Program-made: the position numbers and the translations under genes
Origin: Brevibacillus borstelensis
GTDB lineage: Bacteria > Bacillota > Bacilli > Brevibacillales > Brevibacillaceae
Direction of reading: 5' to 3'
Assembly (NCBI RefSeq): GCF_003710865.1
Contig: NZ_RHHO01000055.1
Span: 21,033 to 85,032, forward strand
DNA length: 64,000 nucleotides
Shown: positions 16,303-25,517 of the stretch, in pieces
Layout: each line of letters starts with the position of its first letter
How positions within the stretch are numbered: the first letter of the stretch is position 1
Notes under the pieces: model-generated
What the model was told of the DNA's origin: nothing
The model's input: the letters and a program-made list of their open reading frames with translations, nothing else
Database searches by the model: none

Positions 16303-18228
16303 TTAGCCGATCCTCTCCAGAGAGTCCTTTTTTCGGCGAATCTCCACACTCGGACTGACGTAAGGGCCAAACTGATGCTTTTGCTCAATAAAGATCTGAT
16401 GCCACAGCATGAAGATCAGGATGGTCCAGATTTTTCGGCTGTAGTCGGCATGGCCCTCGCGATGTTCATCGAGCATATAGAGAACGTACGCCTTGTTGAT
16501 CAGATGATCTACCTTGGACTCAAAAATAAGCTCCTTGGCCCATTTGTAGAATTCATTTTTCAGCCAGTGACGGGTAGGGACTGGGAAGCCCAGCTTCTTC
16601 CTCGTCTTGATTTCCGGAGGCAGGAAGTCTTTCATGGCTTCGCGAAGAACATGCTTCGTCGTGCCGTTGGCAATTTTGTATTTGGTCGGGATGGTAGCCG
16701 CAAATTCAAATACTTTTGTATCGATGAAAGGCACGCGCAGCTCCAATGAGTTGGCCATTGTCATCTTGTCTGCCTTCATCAAAATGTTGCCGCGCAGCCA
16801 GGTATGGATGTCCAGATACTGCATCTTGGTCACATCGTCAAGTGATTGCGTACGCTTGTAAATTTCCTCCGTGACCGACCATGGGGTCCGATATGACTCC
16901 GAGTGCAGGATATCCTGTGTGACCACGCGTTCCTTCATTTCTTCACTGAAGATCAGGGCATTTCCAAAAAAGCGTTCTTCTACCGTTTTTGAGCCGCGGA
17001 TCAGGAAGTTTTTCCCTTTCACCTGATCAGGCAGTTTCTCTGCCAAAAAACGGACGGAGCTTCTCATCCAGTCGGGCATATGAGAGAACATGCGCAGGGA
17101 ATGTGGCTCCCGGTAGATGTTGTAACCCCCGAAAAACTCGTCTGCCCCTTCGCCGGAGAGAACGACTGTCACGTGTTCGCTGGCCATTTGAGCTACGAAA
17201 TAAAGCAGGATCGCCGAAGGATCGGCTACGGGCTCATCCTGATGCCAGACGAGTCTGGGCAACTCGTCCATGTAACGCTGGGCGTTTACCACCAGCTCGT
17301 GGTGTTCGGTTCCCAAAAATTGTGCGGTCCTGCGGGCGTAGTCCAGCTCGCTGTATCCAGGGATGTCGGAACCGACAGAAAAGGTTTTGACATCCTCGAA
17401 AGTCCGCAGCATGGCGACGATACTGCTGGAATCCACTCCGCTGGACAAAAACGCGCCGCGGGGTACTTCACTGATCCGGTGTTTGTCAACAGACTCCAGC
17501 ATGATGCTGCGGGTGCCTTCGACAAAGTAAGAAAAAGGCTTGCTCTCATCTGGCTTGAATTCCACGTCCCAATAACGTTCCAACTGAATCCGGTCGTTCT
17601 GGATGATGAAGAAATGAGCAGGCGGGATGCGGTAGATGCCCTGGTACATCGTTTCCGGGTCAGGTACGTATTGGAATGTCAAATAATGGTAAAAGCCGGT
17701 TGGATTTACTTCTCTTTTGACACCGGGGAGCTCCAACAGACTTTTGATTTCACTTGCAACAGCAATCGAATCCTCTGTCTCAACATAATAGAGAGGCTTG
17801 ATCCCGAATTGATCGCGCGCTCCGAACAGGCGTTTATTGCGTGAATCATAAATCGTGAAGCCAAACATGCCCCGCAAATGCTTGGGCGCGTCGGTTCCGA
17901 CTTCCTCGTACAGATGCAGGATCGTTTCGATGTCGGAATCCGTATGGAATACGTGACCGCACTCCTTCAACCATTGCTGCAATTCTTTGTAGTTGTAGAT
18001 TTCGCCGTTGCCGATGATCCAAATGTCTCGTGTTTCGTTAAACAGCGGCTGATGGCCGCCTTCCACGTCAATGATGCTTAAACGACGAAAGCCCAGTGCG
18101 ATGTTGTCTTCCAGATGAAAACCGTCATCGTCTGGACCGCGGTGCAGGATAACACGGGTCATGGCGCCAATCGTCTCTTGCAGGACGGGCGCTTGCCGCT
18201 TGTTGTAGAGTGATACGATTCCACACAT
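16303..18228 (-). CDS. asnB: asparagine synthase (glutamine-hydrolysing)
   Basis: Makes asparagine from aspartate, ATP and glutamine amide; 641 residues. The N-terminal class II glutaminase starts MCGIVSL, with Cys2 as nucleophile after Met removal. The synthase half carries the PP-loop LSSGVDSSSIV, where the usual second Gly is Ser. The family also includes members that amidate peptidoglycan or antibiotic precursors, but no such cluster is nearby. AGAGGAAGAG lies upstream of the ATG. This gene separates comEA from comEC. Confidence 0.93.
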   Translation of the reverse strand: MCGIVSLYNKRQAPVLQETIGAMTRVILHRGPDDDGFHLEDNIALGFRRLSIIDVEGGHQPLFNETRDIWIIGNGEIYNYKELQQWLKECGHVFHTDSDIETILHLYEEVGTDAPKHLRGMFGFTIYDSRNKRLFGARDQFGIKPLYYVETEDSIAVASEIKSLLELPGVKREVNPTGFYHYLTFQYVPDPETMYQGIYRIPPAHFFIIQNDRIQLERYWDVEFKPDESKPFSYFVEGTRSIMLESVDKHRISEVPRGAFLSSGVDSSSIVAMLRTFEDVKTFSVGSDIPGYSELDYARRTAQFLGTEHHELVVNAQRYMDELPRLVWHQDEPVADPSAILLYFVAQMASEHVTVVLSGEGADEFFGGYNIYREPHSLRMFSHMPDWMRSSVRFLAEKLPDQVKGKNFLIRGSKTVEERFFGNALIFSEEMKERVVTQDILHSESYRTPWSVTEEIYKRTQSLDDVTKMQYLDIHTWLRGNILMKADKMTMANSLELRVPFIDTKVFEFAATIPTKYKIANGTTKHVLREAMKDFLPPEIKTRKKLGFPVPTRHWLKNEFYKWAKELIFESKVDHLINKAYVLYMLDEHREGHADYSRKIWTILIFMLWHQIFIEQKHQFGPYVSPSVEIRRKKDSLERIG

Positions 18229-18467
18229 ATGAAATGACTCTTCCTCTCACTCAGATTGCTCTAGCTAACTCTATCACGGATTGACGGTCAAAGCAATCTT
18301 TCCAATTGCCCAAGAAGCTGTGCCAGCCGTGGCAACAGACGCTTTTCTATGAAAGGAAGGGCGACAGTCAGGCAGCTTTTGCCCTCACAAAAAGCAGGGT
18401 CTTTTTTTTGTCCCGGAGAAGCGGTGTACACTGGTTGCTCCGATGCTTGATCCGGGAGGGGGATATC

Positions 18468-20852
18468 TTGACTGCTTTTGGGGCTAGTCTATCGTATCTG
18501 GCAGGGGTACTTGCCGGAGCTTATTTGTCGATTGCCTGGCTGTTTCTCTTTGCAGGGCTGCTTGCTGCAGTGTGCGTGTTTATTCCCAAGGAGGCTGGAA
18601 AGAAGCTGAGCCTCGTCAGTCTGATCTGTATTGGCAGCGGATTTTATTTTCATGTCTATGATAGCATGCATCAATCCTATTTGCGTGTCCCGGCTGCGGA
18701 GGAATCGCTGATCCATTTTCGCGGAGAGATTGCGACACCTGTCAAGCGTGACGGCGATTCGGCACGTTTTTTTCTTCTGGTTGAGAGCGTCGGGGTCAGC
18801 AGGGAACAAATGGAGGATTTGCCCGGCGCAGAGCGGATTGCGTTTCGGGTTGGATTAGAGCAAGAGCAGGAGGCAATGGCCATCGAGCAATGGCTTCCGG
18901 GTGACCGGATTGCGGGCAAGATGCTGTTGAGCTTGCCCGCAGGAGCCCGCAATCCGCACGCATTTGACTACGCGCGCTACCTGAGATGGCAGGGAGTTTA
19001 CGTCACAGGTGAGGCGGAATATGGGGAGCTCGTCAGGGGAGAGGCCAGGACCGGGGTGATGAGGCTGTTCCATCAATGGCAAAACGATGCCAAGGAACGG
19101 CTGGACCGCGTATTCAGAGACGACGAAACGTCCGGCTATATGAGCTCGCTATTGCTGGGGGTAACTGACGGCGTTTCCCCGGAGACGCAGGAAATGTACG
19201 CCAATCTGGGGATCAGCCATGTTCTGGCGATTTCCGGCCTGCATGTTACGCTCGTCAGCGGCATGTTCCTGTGGGGGATCGAACGTCTTGGCGTTCCGCG
19301 AAAAACAGCGCTTGTTTGCACGATCGGGATGCTCGCAGGGTATGTGCTTCTGGTCGGAGCCAGCGCTTCTGCCGTGCGTGCCGGGATCATGGGAGGCATC
19401 GGCCTGTTGTACCAGGCGATGAGCCGGAAAATGGATGGAAAAGAACTGTGGGGCTGGGCCTTGATCGGTATGCTGACTGTCAATCCGTATCAACTGTGGC
19501 ATATCGGCTTTCAACTTTCCTTTGCCGTCACGCTCGGCTTGCTCGTTTACGTCCCGATCAGCCTGGCGTGCATACGGTTTGGACCTTCCTGGCTGCGGGC
19601 AAGTCTAGGCGTCACCTTTGCCGCACAAGCTGTTTCGTTTCCTTTCCTGCTCTATCACTTTCATCAGTCACACTCTGTATCCTGGCTGGTCAATCTCGTC
19701 GCCGTCCCAATCCTATCCCTCGTAGTGCTTCCCGCAGGGTATGCAGCATTGCTCGGCAGCTTGCTTCATCCTGCTCTGGCCGTGCTGCCATCAGGTTTGG
19801 CATCGTGGATACTGGAGTGGCTGCACGATCCCTTATTTCGACTCCATCAGACAAATGTTCCGTTTTCTTATTGGCCGCATCCGGATTTGTGGTGGATGAT
19901 TGCCTATGCCGTCTTTTTGGTTTTGCTCCCGATATTATGGAAAAACGGCTACCATCGGCGCAGGGATTTTTGGCTCTACGTAGCGGTCTATTTTCTCTTG
20001 CTCATCCTAGCCAGGCAGCCGTTTTCAGGGACTGAAGAAGTACGAATTACCTTCCTGGATGTAGGGCAAGGGGATTCTATCGTTGTCGAGATTGGTAAAA
20101 AGAAGGTATACTTAATTGATGCGGGAGGGACACCTGTGTACCGGAACAGGGACTCCTGGAGGAAAAAACGCGATCCGTTTGAGGTAGGTAAAGATATCGT
20201 ATCCCCGTTTTTACGGGCAAGGGGAATAGAACGGATCGACTATGTGGTGATGACGCACGGGGATCACGACCACATCGGAGGGATGGGAGCACTCGTATCG
20301 CGCTTTTCGATTGGTGCCGTACTAGTAAATGGCTCATCTCCCCGTGAAGAAGAAGAGAGCCTGATTGCGCGTTTCCGCGAGCGCCGTATCCCGGTACTGA
20401 CAGGGAGGCCTGATCTAGCCTGGACGGATGGTCCGGGGGTGGAGTGGGTTTGGCTTCATCCTGATGGGAGCGGCACACAGACGGGCAACGATGCATCTGT
20501 TGTGCTCCAGCTTACCGCGTACGGTAAGACCGTACTCTTCACCGGTGATCTGGAGGAAAGAGGGGAAAATCAACTGCTGGCGGGGAAGCTGTCTCCGTCT
20601 GTAGATGTTTTGAAAGTAGGCCATCACGGCAGTCGCACATCCACTACTGCCGATTTTCTGGCTGCCATACAACCGAAAAACGCCGTCATTTCTGCCGGAC
20701 AAAAAAACCGCTACGGGCATCCCTCGCCTGCGGTACTAACAAGATTACATGAAGCGGGTGCAAAGGTATTTCGAACCGATTTGCAGGGAGCGATCACACT
20801 CGTGATCCGGAAAGACTCCATCTATTGGGAGACGCAAATTTCCGATACATAA
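18468..20852 (+). CDS. comEC: competence DNA channel protein ComEC
   Basis: Polytopic membrane protein that passes single-stranded DNA into the cytoplasm during transformation, about 794 residues. An N-terminal membrane pair is followed by an OB-like DUF4131 domain, a multi-helix Competence domain (about residues 230-500), and a C-terminal metallo-beta-lactamase domain with HGDHDHIGG. The TTG at 18468 is preferred because GGGAGGGGG lies just upstream and the protein then starts right at the first membrane helix. comEA and comER are on the opposite strand 2.5-4 kb away. Confidence 0.93.
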   Translation: MTAFGASLSYLAGVLAGAYLSIAWLFLFAGLLAAVCVFIPKEAGKKLSLVSLICIGSGFYFHVYDSMHQSYLRVPAAEESLIHFRGEIATPVKRDGDSARFFLLVESVGVSREQMEDLPGAERIAFRVGLEQEQEAMAIEQWLPGDRIAGKMLLSLPAGARNPHAFDYARYLRWQGVYVTGEAEYGELVRGEARTGVMRLFHQWQNDAKERLDRVFRDDETSGYMSSLLLGVTDGVSPETQEMYANLGISHVLAISGLHVTLVSGMFLWGIERLGVPRKTALVCTIGMLAGYVLLVGASASAVRAGIMGGIGLLYQAMSRKMDGKELWGWALIGMLTVNPYQLWHIGFQLSFAVTLGLLVYVPISLACIRFGPSWLRASLGVTFAAQAVSFPFLLYHFHQSHSVSWLVNLVAVPILSLVVLPAGYAALLGSLLHPALAVLPSGLASWILEWLHDPLFRLHQTNVPFSYWPHPDLWWMIAYAVFLVLLPILWKNGYHRRRDFWLYVAVYFLLLILARQPFSGTEEVRITFLDVGQGDSIVVEIGKKKVYLIDAGGTPVYRNRDSWRKKRDPFEVGKDIVSPFLRARGIERIDYVVMTHGDHDHIGGMGALVSRFSIGAVLVNGSSPREEEESLIARFRERRIPVLTGRPDLAWTDGPGVEWVWLHPDGSGTQTGNDASVVLQLTAYGKTVLFTGDLEERGENQLLAGKLSPSVDVLKVGHHGSRTSTTADFLAAIQPKNAVISAGQKNRYGHPSPAVLTRLHEAGAKVFRTDLQGAITLVIRKDSIYWETQISDT

Positions 20853-20857
20853 ATACT

Positions 20858-20884
20858 TGCAACCTTTTTTAACAGCGCCCCGTC
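20858..20884 (+). promoter_or_regulatory. ECF-type promoter, probably autoregulatory
   Basis: TGCAAC at 20858-20863, followed by a C-T6 tract, and CGTC at 20881-20884 are 17 bp apart. This is the bipartite AAC...CGT pattern of ECF sigma factors. It lies directly before the ECF sigma gene, so self-activation is likely. The leader would be only about 15 bases. Confidence 0.6.
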
Positions 20885-20904
20885 TGTAGGAGGGAGAGGA
20901 GAAT

Positions 20905-21450
20905 ATGGGAGAAGCAGAGTTAATCAGGAAAGCGCAATCCGGGGATCATGAAGCGCTTGTAGAGCTCCTCCGCACAATTGAGACCTCTGTCTACCGTAGC
21001 GCCTTTTACATCCTTGGCAATGAACAGGATGCTCTCGATGCCGCACAAGAAGCATTGATCAGGATTTATCGTAAAATAGATACGTACCAGGAGAAGGCGA
21101 AATTTTCCACATGGGTACAGCGGGTCGTGAGCAATGTCTGCATGGATAAATTTCGCGCGAAGAAAGAGACGGTCTCGATTGACGAGCACGAGTTAATCAT
21201 TCCTGATCGTAACAACGTGGAAGACGAAATCCTTCTCAACAGTTTGTCGCAAGATATAAAAGCGGCAATTGGAAAATTGCCAAAGCAGTATCGCATGGTA
21301 GTCGTCCTGCGCTATCTGGAGGACTTCTCTTATCAGGAGATTGCCGAAGCGCTGGAATTGCCGCTAAACACTGTCAAATCGTACTTGTTTCGGGCCAGAC
21401 AACAGCTTCAAGAGCTGTTGCACGACTACGAGAAAGGGGGGATAGGTTGA
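20905..21450 (+). CDS. ECF RNA polymerase sigma factor
   Basis: Group 4 sigma factor of 181 residues. Region 2 (YILGNEQDALDAAQEALIR, then TYQEKAKFSTWVQRV) contacts the -10 element; region 4 (LPKQYRMVVVLRYLEDFSY with the helix-turn-helix IAEALELPLNTVKSYL) reads the -35. It resembles SigW/SigV-type factors, but assignment to one subgroup is not safe. AGGAGGGAGAGGAG precedes the ATG. The next gene starts at its last base and encodes a probable anti-sigma factor. The pair sits between comEC and holA, where B. subtilis has no sigma gene. Confidence 0.92.
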   Translation: MGEAELIRKAQSGDHEALVELLRTIETSVYRSAFYILGNEQDALDAAQEALIRIYRKIDTYQEKAKFSTWVQRVVSNVCMDKFRAKKETVSIDEHELIIPDRNNVEDEILLNSLSQDIKAAIGKLPKQYRMVVVLRYLEDFSYQEIAEALELPLNTVKSYLFRARQQLQELLHDYEKGGIG

Positions 21451-22322
21451 TGACCGACGAAGAAATTTGGGAATGCATGCAGCGGGATCTGGATGGAGAT
21501 CTCTCACCGGAAGAGAAGCGGCAGCTTCATGACTTACTCCTAAAGAAGCCAAGCATGCAGCTCATGTATGACCGTTTGAAAAAAGTATCCGAGCAGTTGG
21601 AACAGCTTCCCCCTGTGACACCGAGGTTTAGTATTGTCGACACGATTTTGCCGCAGCTGGAGTCCGAGAAGGTCCGGCCAGCTGCCGCAGCCGGCTCGGA
21701 AAAGGAGATTTTGCCGAAGCTGGAGCCAAAGCAGTTGACAGCGAAAACATCACCCGTGCATGAGCGGCGAAAGTGGAACCGCGTCACCCTGTGGACGGCG
21801 CGGATCGGAAGCGGTGTTGTTGCTGCCAGTTTGTTGATCGGCCTTGTAGTAATGGGGAATCCCGCAAGTTCCCCGGATGAAGACGAATACCGGCAAGGAA
21901 CGTCGGTCCAGCCTCCAGAAGAGGTCCAACCGGCTGTAGTGGGGCCGCCCACTCCCCCTCCCAGCAATAATCCATCTCAACCTATCGTACCTGAGGAGGA
22001 GAAGGAGCAGTCCCAGAAAGAACAACCGGTTAAACGACAGACTCCAAAACAAAAGACAACGCCAGTAAAACAACAGCAGCAACAGGTTCCAGCAAAAACG
22101 CAAAAGCCTGATCCAAACGTGCCCAAGCCCCCACCGAAGCCGGCCGTGAAAGGTCAGGACGAGAAGCCTGCCTTTCCGTACGGTGTAGCAGTACCGGATG
22201 AAGAAGAGAAGAAGAAGGAAAAAGAAAAAAAGGAAAAAGAAAAGGAAAAGCAGGACAAGAAGAAAGATGACGACGATGATCAAGATGATCGTCAAGACAA
22301 GGACAAAGACGATGAGGATTGA
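21450..22322 (+). CDS. probable membrane anti-sigma factor with highly charged tail
   Basis: About 290 residues. The N-terminal part ('DGDLSPEEKRQLHDLLL') looks like a cytoplasmic anti-sigma domain, but without the usual His-Cys-Cys zinc motif. One transmembrane helix lies near residues 112-132 (ARIGSGVVAASLLIGLVVMG). The outside half is Pro/Gln/Lys-rich and ends in roughly 40 residues made almost only of Lys, Glu, Asp and Gln. The start overlaps the sigma stop codon (TGATG), so stoichiometric coupling is expected. The role is inferred from position and topology, not from a recognised family. Confidence 0.75.
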   Translation: MTDEEIWECMQRDLDGDLSPEEKRQLHDLLLKKPSMQLMYDRLKKVSEQLEQLPPVTPRFSIVDTILPQLESEKVRPAAAAGSEKEILPKLEPKQLTAKTSPVHERRKWNRVTLWTARIGSGVVAASLLIGLVVMGNPASSPDEDEYRQGTSVQPPEEVQPAVVGPPTPPPSNNPSQPIVPEEEKEQSQKEQPVKRQTPKQKTTPVKQQQQQVPAKTQKPDPNVPKPPPKPAVKGQDEKPAFPYGVAVPDEEEKKKEKEKKEKEKEKQDKKKDDDDDQDDRQDKDKDDED

Positions 22323-22483
22323 CTAGGAATCCCTCGTGTCGAAAGCAAATGATGACAAGTGTACTGGCACCGATCCGGCAAGGGATGCGTATAGTAAAGT
22401 ATCAAGCACCCCCTGCTTACCGTTTCGGGAGGAGGTATCCCGGGGCTTCTCCCCAAAACGTTTACATAGAGGTGCCAACGGAA

Positions 22484-22516
22484 GAAAACCGTGACCTGAT
22501 GGGTTGCGGTTTTTTC
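22484..22516 (+). terminator. terminator of the sigma/anti-sigma operon
   Basis: ACCGTGACC pairs with GGGTTGCGGT through G-T wobbles, then TTTTTT. The 160 bases between the anti-sigma stop and this hairpin hold no convincing gene. Confidence 0.7.
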
Positions 22517-22538
22517 GTTTGCAGGTGCACGTCTATGC

Positions 22539-22544
22539 TATAAT
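22539..22544 (+). promoter_or_regulatory. extended -10 promoter of holA
   Basis: TGCTATAAT gives a TG-extended -10 hexamer 32 bases before the holA start. No good -35 box is seen. Confidence 0.45.
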
Positions 22545-22575
22545 TACACCGAATACGACCTTAGGGGGGGACATC

Positions 22576-23622
22576 ATGCCGCTTCTTTCGGCAATTCGGG
22601 AGATCAGACAAAAACAGTTCGCTCCGATTTATGTACTTTACGGACCCGAGTCCTTTCTCGCTGAGGAATTCATGACTCTAGCAAAGCGGGAAATGATCGA
22701 TCCGGCATACGCGGATTTGAACCTGAGCGTGTACGACTGTACGGAAACCCCGCTGTCTCACATATTGCAGGATGCGGAGACGCTGCCTTTTCTGGGGGAG
22801 CATCGCCTGGTTATCGCCAAGCAAGCGTATTTTTTGACAGGCAGCAAGCCGCAGACGAAGCACGAGAGCGATCCGAATGTCCTGATTCCTTATCTGGAGC
22901 AACCGCCGTCATACACGACACTGATCCTGTACACGGATGCAGATAAACTGGACGAACGAAAAAAACTGGTGAAAAGCTTGCAGCAAAAAGCGAGGGTAAT
23001 CCCGTTTCCGCACCTGCGAGATTCGGATTTGTACGCATGGATCGAGCGTCAAGCCCAGAAATACGAAACCAGTATGGAGAGATCGCTCGCAGCCAAGCTG
23101 GCGGAGCGGATCGGCGGAGATTTGCGCCTGCTTGACAAAGAGCTGGAAAAAATGTCTTTGTACGTTGGCGGGAAGGGCGGCGTGATTACAGACGAAGTGA
23201 TCGAGAAGCTGGCCTCTCGGACATTGGAGCAAGACGTTTTTGCCCTGATCGAACAGATCGCCGCAGGCAGGCTGGACAAGGGGCTGCGCATGCTGTACGA
23301 CTGTTTGAAGACGGGAGAAGAGCCGATTCGTCTGCTCGCGCTGATGGCCAGACAATTTCGTCTGTTGCTGCACGTCCGGCAATGGGCGCCCAAGGGCTAT
23401 TCGCAACAGCAGTTGGCCGGGATGCTGAAGGTTCATCCATATGCAGTGAAAAAGGCGGGAGAACAGGCCCGCTATTTTTCAGAAGAGGCGCTTCGCAAGC
23501 TTCTTGCCATTTTGGCGGAAGAGGATTTCCGGATGAAGTCGGGACAGGTGGACAAGCGGCTGGCTCTGGAGCTGTTTATGACGCGCGTATTTGAGGAAAG
23601 GATGAAAGCCAAGCGGTCCTGA
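22576..23622 (+). CDS. holA: DNA polymerase III delta subunit
   Basis: Clamp-loader delta subunit that opens the sliding clamp, about 348 residues. The start region 'QFAPIYVLYGPESFLAEEF' is the family N-terminal ATPase-like fold without a Walker site, and the C-terminal collar domain is complete. ATG 22576 follows AGGGGGGG by a few bases; an upstream ATG in frame lies inside the preceding terminator. The comEC-holA-rpsT-gpr order matches B. subtilis apart from the sigma pair. Confidence 0.93.
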   Translation: MPLLSAIREIRQKQFAPIYVLYGPESFLAEEFMTLAKREMIDPAYADLNLSVYDCTETPLSHILQDAETLPFLGEHRLVIAKQAYFLTGSKPQTKHESDPNVLIPYLEQPPSYTTLILYTDADKLDERKKLVKSLQQKARVIPFPHLRDSDLYAWIERQAQKYETSMERSLAAKLAERIGGDLRLLDKELEKMSLYVGGKGGVITDEVIEKLASRTLEQDVFALIEQIAAGRLDKGLRMLYDCLKTGEEPIRLLALMARQFRLLLHVRQWAPKGYSQQQLAGMLKVHPYAVKKAGEQARYFSEEALRKLLAILAEEDFRMKSGQVDKRLALELFMTRVFEERMKAKRS

Positions 23623-23636
23623 CCGTTTGGCTTTTT
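23606..23636 (+). terminator. holA terminator overlapping its last codons
   Basis: AAGCCAAGCGGT and ACCGTTTGGCTT pair around CCTG, then TTTTT. The left arm lies inside the final codons of holA, a compact arrangement. Confidence 0.85.
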
Positions 23637-23734
23637 GTCCGTCCAGGACGCTGCCTTTCTGTTTGCTAGAGAAAGGGCGTCGCTTCAGAAGAAAAAACGA
23701 GCTTCAGAACAGCGATGCGACAAATTTTTTCAAA

Positions 23735-23769
23735 CAAAAAACCCGTGAACGAAATGTTCGCGGGTTTTT
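23735..23769. terminator. terminator of rpsT (bidirectional)
   Basis: CCCGTGAAC and GTTCGCGGG pair around GAAAT with A and T tracts on both sides. It sits 12 bases past the rpsT stop codon on the minus strand. The 98 bases between it and the holA terminator contain nothing recognisable. Confidence 0.85.
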
Positions 23770-23780
23770 CCGGTTCAACG

Positions 23781-24056
23781 TTACGCTACAGGAGCAGACA
23801 GAACGTTGAGCTTTTTCATCAAGCGAGACTTTTGACGGTTTGCTGCGTTTTTATGAATGAGACCTTTCGTAGCGGCCTTGTCCAGCTTTTTCACAGCCAC
23901 CAGAAGAGTGGATTTCGCCAAATCTACATCTTGAGCAGCTACCGCTTTCTCAAAGTTTTTCACAGCAGTACGCAGATCGGACTTTTGAGAAGCACGTTGT
24001 GCGCGGCGCTTTTCGATTTGCTTGGTGCGTTTAATCGCGGATTTAATGTTTGGCAT
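23781..24056 (-). CDS. rpsT: ribosomal protein S20
   Basis: A 91-residue basic helical protein of the 30S subunit, starting [12 protein letters not shown] as in other Bacillota. The gene has a strong AAGGAGGTG site before ATG 24056. It is transcribed opposite to its neighbours, as in B. subtilis. Confidence 0.97.
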   Translation of the reverse strand: MPNIKSAIKRTKQIEKRRAQRASQKSDLRTAVKNFEKAVAAQDVDLAKSTLLVAVKKLDKAATKGLIHKNAANRQKSRLMKKLNVLSAPVA

Positions 24057-24148
24057 GTGTGTCACCTCCTTAGACGACCATGGGCGTGCAATACATACAA
24101 CAAAACATATTCTAGCATGCAGTTCACCCATTTGCAAGAAAGGATTCG

Positions 24149-24177
24149 GAATAAAAAATGATGATTCAAGCAAGCTA
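24149..24177 (+). promoter_or_regulatory. possible sigma-G promoter of gpr
   Basis: GGAATA (24148-24153 region) and CAAGCTA (24171-24177) are spaced about 17 bp, resembling the sigma-G pattern GHATR and CATNNTA with mismatches. gpr is a known sigma-G/sigma-F target in B. subtilis; the assignment here is weak. Confidence 0.3.
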
Positions 24178-24215
24178 GTAGCAGGAACAAAATGGGGAAA
24201 GGAAGTGTCACGGTG

Positions 24216-25322
24216 ATGGAACACAATATCGACTTGTCAAGGTACGCTATACGAACAGACCTTGCTCTGGAGGCACATGAGCTGGTACAAGAGCAGCAGA
24301 GCGCTTCCGATGTCATGCCGGGAGTGCGGATTGAAACGGATGACAGCGAGCGGGGAATCAAGGTTACCCGTCTGCAGGTGGAAACCGAGGAGGCGGGGAG
24401 AACTATCGGGAAACTGCCAGGCCACTATATCACCATCGAAGTGCCAAAGCTGCGGGACAACGATACAGCGGTCGAAGAGCAGGTCGCGCGGCGCTTTACA
24501 AAAGAGTTTGCCGCTTTTCTTGAACGCCTGGGGATTACGGAGGACAAAAAGGCGCTCGTCGTCGGTTTGGGAAACTGGAATGTGACGCCGGACGCTCTGG
24601 GACCAATGGTCGTGGAGAACCTCCTGGTGACTCGCCATCTGTTTACGCTTGCACCAGAGTCGGTAGAGGAAGGGTATCGGGAGGTAAGCGCCTTGTCCCC
24701 AGGGGTACTCGGCATTACCGGCATCGAGACGAGTGAAATTGTTTTCGGCGTGGTGGAAAAGAGCAAGCCTGACTTCGTCATATGCATTGACGCCTTGGCC
24801 TCGCGGGCGCTCCATCGGGTAAATACCACGATCCAGATCTCCGATACCGGTATTCATCCGGGATCAGGCGTCGGCAACAAGCGGAAGGCAATCGACAAAC
24901 AGACGCTTGGTGTTCCGGTAATCGCGATCGGCGTTCCGACAGTCGTTTTTGCCTCGACGATTGTGAACGATGCGATTACGTATCTGCTCGGCCATTTCGG
25001 TCAATCCATGAAGGAGAGCAGCCGGGCATTCAACAAGCTGGCGATGAGCTCGCTCCCCGAGCGGAAGGAACCGTACACCGAGGAGGACCTGCCGGACATG
25101 GAGTCGAGGAAGACCTTTATGGGATTGGTAGGCTCGCTTCCCGAACAAGAGAAGCAGCAACTGATCCATGAAGTTCTGCGCCCGCTTGGTCAGGATTTGG
25201 TAGTTACGCCAAAAGAGGTAGACGATTTTATCGAGGGGGTCGCCAACGTGATCGCGACCGGTTTGAATCGTGCTCTTCACCGTGCTGTGGACGGTCAAAA
25301 CAGTGCCGCATATACGCATTGA
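24216..25322 (+). CDS. gpr: germination protease GPR
   Basis: Endopeptidase that degrades small acid-soluble spore proteins at germination; 368 residues, the same length as in B. subtilis. The N-terminus '[18 protein letters not shown]' carries the family propeptide/processing site (in relatives cleavage precedes the segment matching AIRTDLA). The [14 protein letters not shown] and [11 protein letters not shown] segments are typical. GTG 24213 and ATG 24192 are alternative starts; ATG 24216 fits the family length. It is followed by spoIIP and yqxA. Confidence 0.96.
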   Translation: MEHNIDLSRYAIRTDLALEAHELVQEQQSASDVMPGVRIETDDSERGIKVTRLQVETEEAGRTIGKLPGHYITIEVPKLRDNDTAVEEQVARRFTKEFAAFLERLGITEDKKALVVGLGNWNVTPDALGPMVVENLLVTRHLFTLAPESVEEGYREVSALSPGVLGITGIETSEIVFGVVEKSKPDFVICIDALASRALHRVNTTIQISDTGIHPGSGVGNKRKAIDKQTLGVPVIAIGVPTVVFASTIVNDAITYLLGHFGQSMKESSRAFNKLAMSSLPERKEPYTEEDLPDMESRKTFMGLVGSLPEQEKQQLIHEVLRPLGQDLVVTPKEVDDFIEGVANVIATGLNRALHRAVDGQNSAAYTH

Positions 25323-25517
25323 GGGAGCGTAAACGGCGAACACAAGCGGAGCAGACAAGTCCCAACCTCCGCAAAAAAACGCAAGCAAAACACAATTGAG
25401 AGAAAAGCTAGGAAGGGGTTCTATCGTCTCTATGACGCTCATAGGCTAAAGCATAGACAAGCGGTCGACGAGCAGGTCGTCTTGGATTGTCAACGCCGCA
25501 GCATGAGGAGGAGACAG

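Noticed and set aside
22319..22543. Possible yqzM-like small gene between the anti-sigma gene and holA
   Set aside because: The only open frame runs through the terminator hairpin, has no ribosome site and does not resemble YqzM.
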